Source of the DNA: Promerops cafer
Taxonomy: Eukaryota > Chordata > Aves > Passeriformes > Nectariniidae
Reading direction: 5' to 3'
NCBI GenBank assembly: GCA_013398275.1
Contig: VZSE01015292.1
Coordinates: 1,585,539-1,649,538, forward strand
Length of the DNA stretch: 64,000 nt
In this document: positions 32,707 through 46,000 of the stretch, one piece after another
Layout of the letters: every line of letters starts with the position of its first letter
How positions within the stretch are numbered: position 1 is the first letter of the stretch
The notes under the pieces: generated by a model
Databases searched by the model: none
What the model was told of the DNA's origin: nothing
What the model saw: only the letters and a program-made list of their open reading frames with translations
Translations under genes and position numbers: made by a program

Positions 32707-35700
32707 ATTGGTTTTTCTCCAAGCTGCCCTCTTTTCATCCCTCTGGAGTCATGGATGCCTGATCTTGGATGACTCACGCAGCCCAGACTCCTCTAGTTCA
32801 GCTCCCACTGATGTCCCCGTGCCTGGCTTTCAGCCAGGACCCCTCAGCTGTTGTCTGTGGGCTCCAGCTGCTCTGCAGTGACAGTGAATACCTCCTTCAA
32901 TGACCCTGAACTCCCCAGTCATGCCCATGGCTGGGAGAGGATCAGGATGTGAATGATGTCAGGATGTGGGTGATGTCAACAGTGGGCAGAGCGGGCAGAG
33001 TGTTGTTTTGACCTCACACCTCCTTGCTGCTGTGTGTAGGCTGATGTGGGAGGCTGTGTGCTCTCCAGGGTGTGTGGCCTCATCTCTGTGCTGTGCTGCC
33101 CTTGTTGTATCCCTGCTGGGAAAGGTAGTCCAGGGCCTGTTGGCTGTGCTTTTCGTGGGTGTCCACATCTTCCCATGCTTGGAGTACATCCACCATTGAC
33201 CACAGAGGGCTCAGGGTTCTTGAAACCCTGAGCTGAGTTGCAGGAAAAAACCAGACACCCATGGCTAAATTGTTGCACCCAAGGGAGGGCTGGATCCAGT
33301 CTGTGCCAGTTACTCTGACACAGCCACCTCATTTTCCCTGCATGGGAATGTTCACCCTGGCTTGTCTCCACCGTGTCCCTCTTAAAATCCATAGAAGAGG
33401 CTGTCAGAATCACTCAGCAGCAGGAAACACTGGGCACAAGGACCGTGGAATCTGGGATCTGCCTGAATCTGCTATTCTTGGTGCTTCAGTGTCCCAACTC
33501 ACAGCAGTGGCTTTCCCCACCATTGAGAACGAGAGCATGTGAGAGCCCAGGAGCTGTTCCATAGCAGGGGCCAAGGAAAAGGTCCCAGTGCTGCCCTGCC
33601 TTCCCTGCAGCAGAGCTGTGGAAGGTGTTGGGCTGGGAGAAGTTGGCGAGACATAATTTGGCTCTGCACGTTTTCTTGAGGTATTCAGTCTAAGTAGGCT
33701 CAGCAGCTTTGCCTATCCCCATCTCAGTTTCCTGACCAAAGATGAGGTGCGAGGAACTGAACCACATTCCCTGGGAAGAGCTGATAGAGCCTCCCCCGCT
33801 TCTCCCCCTCCTCTGGTGCTTCAAACCAAAACAGCTGGAAACTTCTTGTGGCTGGAGATGTGCTGAGTGGCCTGGCTGGAGTTCAGGGAGAGGTAAAGCA
33901 ATCCCACCCACCAGTAGCAAGGGCTCTGTGCCACCACCAGCCCTTGCGTGCCCTAAATCCTGGCTTCCTGGTAATTGCTATCTCCATAAATACCAGCCGT
34001 CCGGCAAGAGAAGGGACTCGCATCACCGGGTTGTGTTTTACCGTGTGAAATATGAGGTGTGACACAACACACTGGCATGAGGCGAAGCAGTTGTGTGCTG
34101 ATGTGGTGACACACTTGAGGCAAAACTGGAAAATTTGATCCCTTCCTGCCCACGGTCTCCCAGGCGCTGTGGTGAGGCCTGATTCGCTTTGCTTGGGATG
34201 TCGAGGGAAAATGGGACCCGGGGCCAGCACCAGCTGCAGTTCACGAACTCAGACGTGTCAGGTTGGCAAGAGCCCGCCAGGCCGATGGGTTTGCTGGGCC
34301 TGGGCCTTGCCCCAGCTGGGTTATCCAGGCTGAGCACAGCCCAGCCAGGTTTGTCCCTGCCGAAGCTCGGGGGAGGTGAAGAACGCTGAGCTGGTTTTGG
34401 CACTCTTCTATCAGAGACGACTTTGGCCAGTTCTAAGTCTGGCTCCAGATCCATCTCAAAAGGTCTCTCTGCTGCACCAGTAACCCCGCCCTGCTCCCTG
34501 TGGGACCAGGATTCATTGCTATTGAATTGAAAACAACAGAGCTGCTGAAGAGCAATGGGGCAACAGTTGTGTTTGATTCTCCTGAATGTGCAGTCTGAGA
34601 GGGACAGGGACCGTGAACGCATTTATGTGCTCCCGCATTTGCTTCTTCACCTTGCTCTCCTTAATTTCTGTTTCTGGATAACTTTTGTCCCATTTTAAGC
34701 ATGATGGCAGCTGTGTTACAGAGATCAAACCCCTGGACAAGGAGAATTTGCCCTCTTCTGTGGCACAGTTGTTAGTCTCTTCCTGTTTTCATGGCCCAGG
34801 GATAGAATGATGCTGTCCGATAATGATCATGAAACCGTATCACTGTGTTCAGAGCAGTTGTAGAGCCAGAATTGCATATCTAATCTTCATGTGGTCTGAC
34901 AGCAGAGCAAACACAGGGGGGTGACAGCAGGCACAAAATGCTGGGGGATGACAGGAGGAATCTCCTTAGTGAGATGCCTCCTGTAGCTCCAAGCAGTCCT
35001 GCAGCTACCCACCCATCTCCCTCTACATGCCAGTCCTGAGAGTGTTCTAGGCAATTATCTCGGGGTTCCCATGTGGATTTTGTAAAACCAATGTCAAAGG
35101 CAGCCCAACAAAGCCACACAAGGGATGCTAATTTCTGTCAGTTCTAGCACAACACTTGCACAAGGAAATGAGGGCCAGCGGCGCTCCCTTGGGTGAACGT
35201 GTACATTCACACTCATCCAGAAGGGTTTCTGGTTTTTATGTAATACAAGTGTCTTGAAACAGATCTGTTTGCTCAGAAGAGCAAAGGATTAATGAATAAT
35301 GTGCAATTAAAGCCTGTACAGGAGGTAGCAAGTAAGAACAGCTCCAGCTTTGCTCCCTTCCCAGGATTTGTTTCATGTGCACGTTGAGGAGTTCTTGTTT
35401 AAACTAATACCTTTCTTTCTATTCTTTGGGACAGATTTCTGGTGTTGCCTGCAGAGAGGAGCAAACCCCAGGAAGTCTGGAGCCTGTTTTTCCAGGTTGG
35501 GTTGTTGCCCAAATGGTGAGCACATGGACATGGACTTCGTTTCTATTTTGCTGTTGGGAGAAGCTGAGCACAGGGTTTTCCATGCACAAAGCAATGGAGA
35601 AGCAAACCTTTGGCTGAGAGTGACACAAATAACACTTGAGTCTGAGCCCTCACCAGCAGATCAAGATGTCCATATCACTAGAAAAATGTGCTGAAGTATT

Positions 35701-38700
35701 CACTGCACATACTGTTCTCCCTCAAAGGAGCAGAAGTGTGCACATCATTAAAAGGAAATATTTTATGCTGATCATTCCCACATGCCTGCTCTGCATCTAT
35801 CTGGGTTCTTAAGCAGCACCCATTCTGCACATAATGTCATGCATTTACATCTCACAAAGAAGATCAGACCTCCTCAGGCTAAGGAATTGTGTTCTGGGTC
35901 CTGATAAAACCATTTTATGGAGATGAATAACTTGTGTGGTTTCATGCTTCCTTTCCCTGAAATGCCATTAGATGAACATCAAGTGCTTTTGTATTTATTT
36001 GAGGGAATTTCCTTTTAGACTTTGCAGGCAGAGAAAAAAAATGGGCATGGGAAGGGAGCTGGGTCTGAATTATGCCTCTGACTGGCAGTGCCTCAGCTAG
36101 AGCCCAGGAGCTTGGCTTGCTGCCTCATTTATATCCATCAGAGGTGCCATGAGCTGCAGACTGGGATAAGTTACCTCGTCTGAAGGACTGAAATACCACA
36201 TCAAAGCACCACGTGGATCAAAGGTGAAAGCAACAGGCATTCCCATCTGGCTCCTCTTTCAGGTCTTTCTCTCTCTTTGGTTTCCACTTTGGATCTGATA
36301 ATTTGGCCTGAACTCAGCCTTTCATGCGCCTCCGTTCCTCAGGGCACAGGTGGGATGGAGCATGTATTTCCTTGTCAATGGGCTCCGTGGGGCTTGGGAT
36401 TTCCAGGGCTTAGCTCTCAGGCATCACTGATGGAAAAGATCTATCATTTTGAACAAGGCAGAATAAGACTGATGGAGTTGGAGCAGCAGAGCAGAGCTCT
36501 CCTGCCCCAGGTACACAGTGGGGTGCAGATCTACAGAGAGCAGCTCAACAGTGAAGTACCAAAGTTCATCTGCAGCACGTGCCCGCCTGGGGAATCAACC
36601 CCATCATTCAAGACTTTACATGAAGAGACACTAAAGCATCCTTGAGCCTTGGAGAGGACACACTCAAACACATGGGGTGAGAAGGCCACGTCCACTGACA
36701 CGCAGGTCCCAGTGGCACTTGGAAGCACCATGAAAATTTTTATGCTAAATGAAGTAAATGTAGAAGTAAATGGCTTCAGAAACTCAGAAAGGAGCCTTTT
36801 GCCCCACTGCTGTGTGATTTCTGTCACAGGAGGCAGATGAAGCTGTGTTGCTCAGTCTCTATGAAAATCTGGATGTTAACTCTTCCATACTGTAGGTTTA
36901 TCCTGCAGTGTTTCTTGTCAGGGGGAATCAGAGTCATCACAGCATGAAGGAAAGGCCTCATGACCTGAAAAAATCTTGATTCTGACATTTTCCATCATTC
37001 AGACTCTTTCACTCATGTCGCCAAAGTTTTATTGAGTCCCTAGTGGCTGTCTCTGGGTGGAAGTCTCTCTTTGATAGATGTTCTCAGCTGTGTATTCCTG
37101 CTGCAGTTTGGTGTCAGAATCAATAGATGTGCTTAAGTGGGATTTGTGGATATGCCTCCTAGATTCAGAGCTCACTGCTACTGTGTAGGGCCTTAGCAAG
37201 TAGGTTTTAAATTCTAGACCCTCCTATATCTGTGGGTTCATGTAAAATGAAATATCACATTATGTTAAAGCTGAGCTGGATTCCTACCTGTCAGGGTTGA
37301 TCCCCAAGGTTTATAAAGCTGTTCAGACTGGCAGCAAGATGAACAAGGCAATTGTATGGTTCTTTCCCCTGCTCCAATCTGGAAAAGGAAAACATTGTGA
37401 CTCACCAGCCAGAGAAGTTGTACTTTCTTCAGCAGGAAGCTTTGCAGATTCTCTGCTCCCAGATCTCGTTACACTCTTCCATCCCACCACTCTGGAAAAA
37501 CTCCCACGGAAAGACAGGCAGATATTTTAATCAAGAAATGGCCCTTATTTCCATTAGCAACAGCTGTTTTCCTTTTAATTCAATTCTCCATTCTGCAGTC
37601 TGTTTATGAAAGCTGCCATTAATTACGTTTTTCATCAGTCAATGTTCAGAGATGGCTAATGGCCCAGCACACCTAATTAGTCCTTCATGTATGATAATGT
37701 TTCATCAAGTCTGTAGTTAGTGTGCAGGGCAGATATCCGCTGTGCAGTGGAGCTGGGAGCGGGGCTGCCCCGACTCTCCCGGGCTGGGACAGATCCAGTT
37801 ACAGCCGCGTTCTGCTGCTGCCAGCGTGGGGAGCTGCGGCTGTGATAACAGCGACTGCCAGCAGTGGCTTCCAATGTCACTCCGAGCATGCCAGCATCAG
37901 GGTGAAGAATTCAAGCTGCCTTTGGAAGCCTCTTTGAAGAGGCTGGAATTACAGCTACCTTTGGGCTTTTTCCTAATGATGCACTCGATAAGTGCTCGTG
38001 ATGGCTAAATTCACTGTGTTAGAGTGCCTTCCTTTAGCTTCTTCCATGCAGAAGCCTTCTGGTCATCCTTGCCTAGGTATTCCCAGTTGATCCATCTGTC
38101 TCAAGCCACAAAGCTGGCTGCTTGTGATGTCACTTTAATGTCACTGTGGAGACACTGGCATGGCTTAAACTTACCCAGTGATGCATCTGGGTTTAGGCAG
38201 GTCTTTGGCTAGGTATAGCCAAAGGTTTGACACAACTGTCCAGAAACTATGGGCATGAAAACAACTCATCTTTGTTCAACAAGATGCAGGAGTAGGTTGA
38301 ATGAATTCTTCACATACCTTAATGCTGGAGCTGAAGTCTGGACATCACACTCAGCTGGAACTTTGCCTTTATTTTGAAGGTGTTTGCAGCTGCAAAGAAT
38401 AGCAGTAGTTATTGGTGGGTAGCCTCAGGTAAGAAACATTTCAAATCCTCCAGAACAGAGATAGATTTTGAAAACCATCCCCACCTGTCACAATCGTGTA
38501 TTGCAATCCCATCAGTGTGTGTGCAGAGCTGTCTCTGTTCCCTCACCCAGGCTGTCACCTGCAGAGTTCAGGGCATTGTGGAAAATTGCACGAACTGAGT
38601 AGGGACATGTTTTGTTTATGTTGGTAGGAAAGTGGCAAACGACCAGAGCAGGATTTGCAGTCCTGGATTGCATAAGGCAGTCACTCACCTTCAGCCCTTC

Positions 38701-41700
38701 CTGTGCCTGGGGCAGTCCAGACCCATGATCCCTTTTCTCTCTTCATTTGCCTTCACTGTGAGCCCCACGGGAGGCTGCAGGAAAGTCAAACCGGTGCAGC
38801 AGCATTTGCTGTATGTAATAATAACAGTGTTCAGCAGTGAGACCACCTCGCTGTGTCTGAGTAATGAGAGATGCTCTAATGTTCTACCTGATGCTGCAGG
38901 TACTTCTCTGTCCTGTAGAATCACATCAGGCTTATGCAGAAGTTCTCTGGCGAGTGTTTAGTTGGCCAATTTCTGACTGTGTGACCTCACCAAATGAAAG
39001 CCTTTTGACTGTTGGAGGAATGAATCTGCCATGCTGCTAAACAGACAGAAGCTTTTTCACAAGACATCTGCTTCCAAAGCAAATGAAATCTGCTTTGATT
39101 TTCATGGCCTGTTGAGGGATGAGAGCAGCACTGCGAGAATCATACAGGAGTGGCTCAGAAACAGTTTAAAAGAGGATAGAAGAGCAGCCAAGGTGCTGGC
39201 ATTTGAGAGGAGAAAGAGAAAATGCAAGTGACCTGTTAAAGAACATGTCCTGCCCACAAAGCCTCCAGGTCTCATGCTGCAAAGGGGTATAATTGCAGAT
39301 AAAATAGGTTTAGACACAGAACAACTCTGCATTTAGTATTACTCTGACCTAACAGGATTTTTTGGCCGGGGAAGGAAGTTAAGTGTCCTACTGCTGTTCA
39401 TTGTTCGGTCACCTCTTTGCTGGCTGCTTGATCACATCAACTTTGAGCTCTCCTCTGAAATGTCTCAGCTGGAAAGGGCTGGATTTATGGAGCTCTTGCT
39501 GTGGTGATATAAGAAATGTTCTCGCAGGGTGTTATGGTCCTGCTGTCAAGTCCTTCACTGGAATCCCAGAGTAATTCCAGTGCAGCTGATGGGTTACTGT
39601 CGTGTAAGTGAAGGCAGCATTCATCTCTTGGACATCACCTTTTGGCCTCTTCTGTTGGCAACTGAACCTGATGTAATATTGCAAAAACACATCCTTTGAG
39701 TGAAAGTGATAAGAAAGACAAATGTTTGACTTTAGCCAGGGAATTTAAAACTCAGAGTCCTTTGAAGATTGCTGAGCTCTGCGCTGTGTTAGTCGTCCAT
39801 ATCTATCTAAGAAAACACTCATTTCATCACAACTGGTGACATAAATTCAGACTTGTGAGCAAATGGCTAGGTTGAGTTAAATCACCTCTCTATCTGCTAA
39901 TGGCATTTTTGCTTTTGCTTCATGATGAAGGTTATCTCCCTGTTTGAAAATTATAACCTACAACTGTTAGACAGCATTATCTGCAGACTTGGGTGAGATA
40001 ATTTGTATGAAAAATCCAGGGAATCTGGAGCTTATTGGCTTCCATTCACATGAAACTGAAACTCTTCAGGTCTCCGGCAGCCCTCACATATTCCTGCTGC
40101 TATACAGTGGGGAAGGAATAGCAGCTGGCAGATGATGGATAGCAATGCTGCAGCCCAAACTAAGGTTAGCAGTGACATCACTGATAGAAAGGGAAGCAGC
40201 TTGAGCTGTTTATAAAACTCCAGTTGGGAAGTTTGCCCCAGACTGCATTAGCCTCTGTTCACTGCCTACCCTGCTTTTCCCCACTCAAATTCCAAGCTCC
40301 TTCAAGGGAAACAAACATCTGCAGAGACACAATGTTAATTGTTCTACTTAGGGCTGCTGTTTACATTTTTGGTGCAAGCAAGTCAAAGCATGTCAAGGCT
40401 ATCCTGATGGCTAAAACAAGCCAGAAATCTTGTTCCGGCTGAAATAACACGGGGCTGGATTCTGATCTCGCCTACCAAACCTTTTGGGATTGGCCATGGA
40501 AGGTGGAAATCAGAACCTGTACAAATCAGAGGGTGCAAAAAAAAAGTAGCAGAGAGGCTGGTAAGAGGGGGAATGTGCTGGAGTCACCAGGGAAACATCT
40601 CAAGGTTAATGCAGTTTTCCATTATCTGAAAACAGGGCGATTACTCTGCATTTGTAAGCTTAAAATTGCCAGCTTCCCCAGGTTCTGCTCCCATCACAGT
40701 CTGGCCTAATGGCTCCTTATCAGGAATGATGAATCGCTCTTGAGCCTACACTTTGGTCCCTAATTTCCACTTTCCTTGCATCTGCTTAAAGTCCTTTTTA
40801 ATTTTAACACGTACAGCAGCCGCTGAGCCAAGCGTGGCCCTGGTGCTCACAGTCATCCTGGTAATTACCATGCTCACCAGGTCCCTTTAGGATGCAATTT
40901 CAATGGGGTGTGACTTTCACAATATTTTTTTTCTTGTTGTTGCTCAAGCCACTCCAGGAAGGAACTGTTAAACACGAGTCTCAGCAGGATCCATCATGAC
41001 TGAGGACAGAACAGAATGTAATGAAACAGGGTGAATATGTGTCTCACTGAGCAGGATATGTTCTCTTATTTATATGGTTGATAAAGCTCTGGCTGAGGTT
41101 CAAAAAGGTGTTCAGCTTTCATCTCTCTGTCTTCCTTCCTCCACTCCCCTAAATATTAATGCTGCACTCATACCTCCCATATTCGTGGCTGCTTTAATTG
41201 TTTACAGGTTTTTTTAATAAAGGCTTTGACCTTTTGCCTTGCAGTTGCACAAGCCCTTCTCTGTCCTCACGCCCCTCCATCGCAGTTTGTCCTTGGCTTC
41301 CCTGCGGCCCGACTGGCTCGCTCCGAGGCACTGCAAGGGAACAGACACTGAATCACTGCAGTGGGGGATTCTGAGGAGCAGTTTCCTTGCTGAGGACGAG
41401 GAGGGGCCGCAGTGTCTCCGCTCGGGCTGTGACCCCGCTTGCACGGGGCCGTGGCTGGGCAGTGGTGTGCTGGTGGCCCCTGTGCCAGGGCGTTTGGCAC
41501 GCTGAGCTTGTTTGAAATCATGCTTGTTGCTCTGATCCTCTCCTTTGGGCTTGGGGGAATGTGACACGGCTGTGTGGGAAGCTGAGGTTGTGCAGGAAGT
41601 GTGTGGCAGTTCTGGGAACTGAAGTCACATCTCCTGAGTCCCACCTGGTCCATTAACCATAAACCCATTTCCCTCAGTAACTGAGTACAACAAGAACAGT

Positions 41701-42829
41701 CTCTTTTACATTATTTACGTGCTGGTGGAGCAGGGGCAGCTCTGTGAGGATGTGATGTGGCAAAGAAAGGGCAGCAGGATTGTGAAGTGCCAGGTGACAA
41801 TGGGAAGAAGGTTTTGTGGGGTCAGAGTGTACCTGTTGAAGCCCGAGCTCCTCAGTAAGCACCATTTAACAGCTGGGTCCCAGGTCAGGAGGAGATGACA
41901 GGGCACCCAGTGACTGTCTGTCCACATGGATATCTATGCCAGGAGCAGTGGAAGGACGTATAGCTCCTTCAATGCTGACTGTTTCTTCCTGGCACCAATT
42001 ACTTCCTTCATGGGATCCCATGTCTCAAGACACGTTTCACAAAAATTGCAGCAGCTGGGAATAAATCAATCACACTGCTCTGCTCTGATGCTGTGCTCTG
42101 CTGTTTCTGTATCAGCCAACATACAGATCATGAAATTCTCCTTTATCACCTTTTTGGCTATGTTTGCAGTGCAAAATTATGGTACTTGAATTAGGGCCTG
42201 TTTTTATGAAAAGAGACAAAAATGATTGATATTTATGTGAGCATGAATTAAACCAGTATTTTTAATTCTATGGCAATTAATTAAATCAGGGCAGTGACAA
42301 ATAAGACAAATAGACATCCAATTAGGGGCTGTTGCACAGGCATAAGGAGAAATAAAGAAATTTTTCTGATGTAATGTGATTTGGATCAGGCCCTTAAGAA
42401 GGAATAGACATCCTGCTCCAAATAATTATTCATTTGATTGCTATCAGAACAGGAATTTACTACAGTGTCTCTGGCCAGCCTGTCCTCTCCATCTGAGGAG
42501 TCTTGAGTTCCCATCCTCCCAGAAAAGACTGTGTATAAACAACACACTAGCAAAAAGCTGTGAATGAAAAACTGCTACAACATCATTAATAGTTGGTAGC
42601 TGGGAAGGAGTTTGTAAGTGATGCAATATAATGTTTATTTTCCCTCAGAGTTGAGCACTTTCAGGGACGTCCCCAATGTGCAGGGAGATGAGCTGGCCGG
42701 TGATGTGACCCTGCTTCTGCAAGGGACCAGGCAGCACAGAGAGTGTGTGAGCAGCCTCTGCTCCTGGTCCCACAGCTCAGCTGGCAAGGGACTGGGGCTA
42801 TTTTGCTTTCCCTTAACTCATCTCACTCC
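32707..42829. other. Intergenic, about 10 kb without a recognised gene
   Basis: Scattered short open frames (longest at 34622-34038 minus and 36277-36645 plus) resemble nothing known to me and are not flanked by convincing splice sites. Contains a hairpin at 33209-33233, a moderately CpG-rich patch around 41260-41480, and homeodomain-type TAATTA clusters near 37610-37680 and 42225-42330. Confidence 0.6.
33209..33233. repeat. Perfect inverted repeat, 10-bp arms
   Basis: GCTCAGGGTT at 33209-33218 pairs with AACCCTGAGC at 33224-33233 around the 5-base loop CTTGA. No gene end is nearby, so it is noted only as a structure. Confidence 0.8.
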
Positions 42830-43095
42830 TCGCGGGGGCTGATGCGTTCCAGAAGCCGCTGCAGAGGCAGGAGGGCAGGGATGCTGATGGGGCTGGGGCA
42901 GATGTGGGTGAGCGGGGCCCGAGCAGGAGCGCAGGCACCGGGACGGGGCTGGAGCGCGTTGGGAAGCGGGAGCGCAGGGGCCCCGCGGGGGGACGGAGCG
43001 GCGGCTGCCAGCGAGCCGCTGGCACAGCCCCGGCAGCCGGGCAGAGTTCCGTGCTCCGCATCCCTGCCTGCCCCGGGCAGCCCATGAGCACTGAC
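42830..43095. promoter_or_regulatory. Isolated CpG-rich patch (candidate orphan promoter)
   Basis: A short block dense in CpG (for example GAGCGGGGCCCGAGC, GGGACGGAGCGGCGG, GCGAGCCGCTGG) in otherwise CpG-poor DNA, 17 kb from the nearest gene. Open frames in it lack recognisable homology. It could be an unannotated non-coding RNA promoter or a remnant. Confidence 0.45.
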
Positions 43096-46000
43096 TGAAC
43101 CCACAAAGTATTCAGGAAAATAAAAGGAAACCATGCTTACGTTTGGGTTTTCATGGCTGGCTTTTTATGGATGGCTTTTTACATCTCTCTTTCTTTTTCT
43201 TGGTCATGAAAGCAGTCGGGCTGCCCAGCAATCCAGATCTGAATTCCTTAACCTGGGAGGCATTTTGTGCAGTCTAACATCTACCAGCCTAAGACCAAGT
43301 CAAGCATCATGCACCAGTGATCTTCATTTTCCAGGCTTGTAATTCTGGAGTTACTGGAATGAAGGACAAAGACACTGAATAAGTAAAAGAAATAGCAGGG
43401 GGGAAATCCATATGGAATGGACACATTGGTTGAAACATCCCATTTCCTGAAAAACTGATTTTGAGGTATCTGTCAAAGCAATCCCTGTATTTCTTATGAT
43501 TATTATATCACATGGCCTTGGCGTGGATTTTGGGTATTTCGGGAGGACCACCCAGAAGTGGGCCAGGTTTGGTTATTGGATTTACTAAACAGAACAAGAA
43601 GCACAGAGCTCCTGCCTGCTGTTCAAAAATAATATCGCAAGGGAAGCAAACCACAGGGAGACCACAGGGAGGTGAAGCCCATTTTCCACTTGCTGAGGGA
43701 ACTGCCCTTGCTTGCTGCAGAATGCAGTCTCCATATGCTGGGAATGATTCCCAAAAGTACTCCATCCTTGCCGACTCTGCTTCCTTTCAGAAGCTGCATC
43801 CACTGGGATGTAGGGCAAGGAAGTGGCTCTGAACAGGATACTCTGGGGTGTTTTCTCTGTGCAGTGAGGTGGAGAGAACAGCCTGTAAGAGAAAACACCA
43901 AATGGTGTTGGAGTAGAACAGAGAAAGCCTGTTCCTCCCTGTCAGTTATGGATCCTGGACCACCGGATGGCCAGAGAGAGCTTTCTGGGCACAGCACACA
44001 GCAGAAAGGGCTGCTCCTGTGCCAGACATGCCTCAGGGCTCACTTTGCTCTTGCTGCCCTGCTCCCTTCCTGCCTCAGCCAGTGGGATGGGGAAGAGGAA
44101 GACGATGTGCTGATGGAGAGAAGGGAGAGAATTTGCCCCTCCCTAAGAAGCCATTGAAATGGAACACAGAAAATAGGGGAGAGAAAGGATAGGTGAGCTG
44201 CAGGGACTGGGAATTTAGCATAGCTGTGGAAGCCAGGCTTCTCCTTGTGGTCTGCAGGAAGAAACATTGTCAGAAAGATAAGCAGTGGTGAAGTAAATAT
44301 GGCAGATTGCTTCAGAAAGAGATAACTCACCATTCTGAAGCATTTGGATCTGAAAAGAGAGGCATTGGCTGTACATGGAGCTGTGCCTTGTAACCCAAGC
44401 ACAAGGTACACCAGGATTTCCAAGCAGTGGTGACCAAGCTGTGGCACACAGGTGGATGAGCTGTGCTGATGGAACAAACCCCAAGGGATCTGGAGGGACC
44501 GGTGGGATCTGGAGGATCTGCTGAGTGTGTCCTGTGTGGGCAAGGTTTCACCACCAGCTCATCTGTGTGGGTCATTACTTAAGGCACCAGCTGAATTAAA
44601 TCATGCATGGACTGACAGAAGTGCAGTGCTGCCACAGCCCAGCTCCTCGGGAGCAGGAGCCAAAACTGTGACCAACAGGCCAGAATATGCCAGAATCTGT
44701 GGGCACTGACCACAGTGACTCTTGCCTACATGAAGTCACAACAGGTTTTGCAGTATCAGCATTGTTAGGTGCTGGTATGGATGGGAAGGAGGGAGGCAAT
44801 GGAGATCTTTAGCTCTCTGTGCATTGACTGACTATTGTTTTCAGCTTCTCAGAAGTTAAAGGGTTAATAAGAAAAGCTCCCTCCCCTGAACTCTCTCCCC
44901 CAATGTGCTTGTTGATTTCTGTCCTCCTAGGCATGATTTTTGTTTGGGAATGAAATGTGCTTACTCATTCATATGCATTTATTAGGTGGACACGGTGTTT
45001 GGGTACATCATCCATCAGAGCAAATGTCACACTGTGCAAAAGCCCTGTGTCCAGAGTGACAGCTGAGTTAGTGCCTGTGCTCTGGAGCAGCCCCCTTGCC
45101 AAGATTCTGCAGCTGGACGGTTTTAAACGGAACTCAGTTATGAAAAGATCCACCAGAAAAAGAATCTGTGGTCACATGTTGCTCTTGAGGAAGCTGCCGG
45201 CTCCTGTGGGCCACTGGCCTCCTCATGGGGACACTGAGGTGGCCACGGAAGGGCCACAGAAGGGGTTGTGCTCAAAAGTGTTCTCAGCTGATGGGTTTTT
45301 GACTTCTCCTGCAAAATGACTCATCACTCTCCTTTCTGCTGAATTGATTTGAAAGGTGCTGGTGCTAATTCTGCTGCTGAGCTCAGGGCTGAGGATTAAA
45401 TGGCATAGAAACCTCATCACTGTCACTTCTCTTGTTGGCTGGAGCCCAGTTTGGAGGAGCAGCCTTTGGTGCACAGCAGTGATGGCACACTTGCTCAGGC
45501 AGATTCATTTCTCAGTGTGGTACTTGCTACTTCTGCCTTTATTCTGCTGCACAGGCATCTATTTTTTTTTTTTTTAACAAAGATTTTGAGTTTTCATGGC
45601 CACAGCTGTGAAAGCCAATGGCACTCATACAAGTCAAACTTCAAGTAACACTCTGCAGAATACACAGCAATCTATTTTAGTGCACCACATCATTAATTAG
45701 GAGAGACAGACTGGGCAGGTTTGGAAAATATGATCTCTAGTGTTCAATTTTTAAATAGGATTTTGAAGTGGCCATTGAGATTCTCTGCAGTTTCTGCACA
45801 TAGAGGAAAATAGAGCTAGAAAAATTAGGTCACATATTGATTAATCTCAGAACTGAAATAAATTATTTATATTAGTTACCAGCTGACTCTGTTTGTGATG
45901 GTTCTCCTGGCTATGGTCTTATTGACTTAATGTGGTAATAACAGGAGGAGAGAGAGGGATTGATGGTGTAGGAACCCTGAAAATCTGAAGAGTTGCTAAA

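Noticed and set aside
34038..34622. Minus-strand open frame of 194 codons
   Set aside because: No recognisable domain; several other frames are open over the same GC-richer stretch, as expected by chance.
42640..42760. Possible CR1 3' fragment suggested by GTGACCCTGCTTCTGCAAGG
   Set aside because: The similarity is limited to about 20 bases without the expected following sequence.
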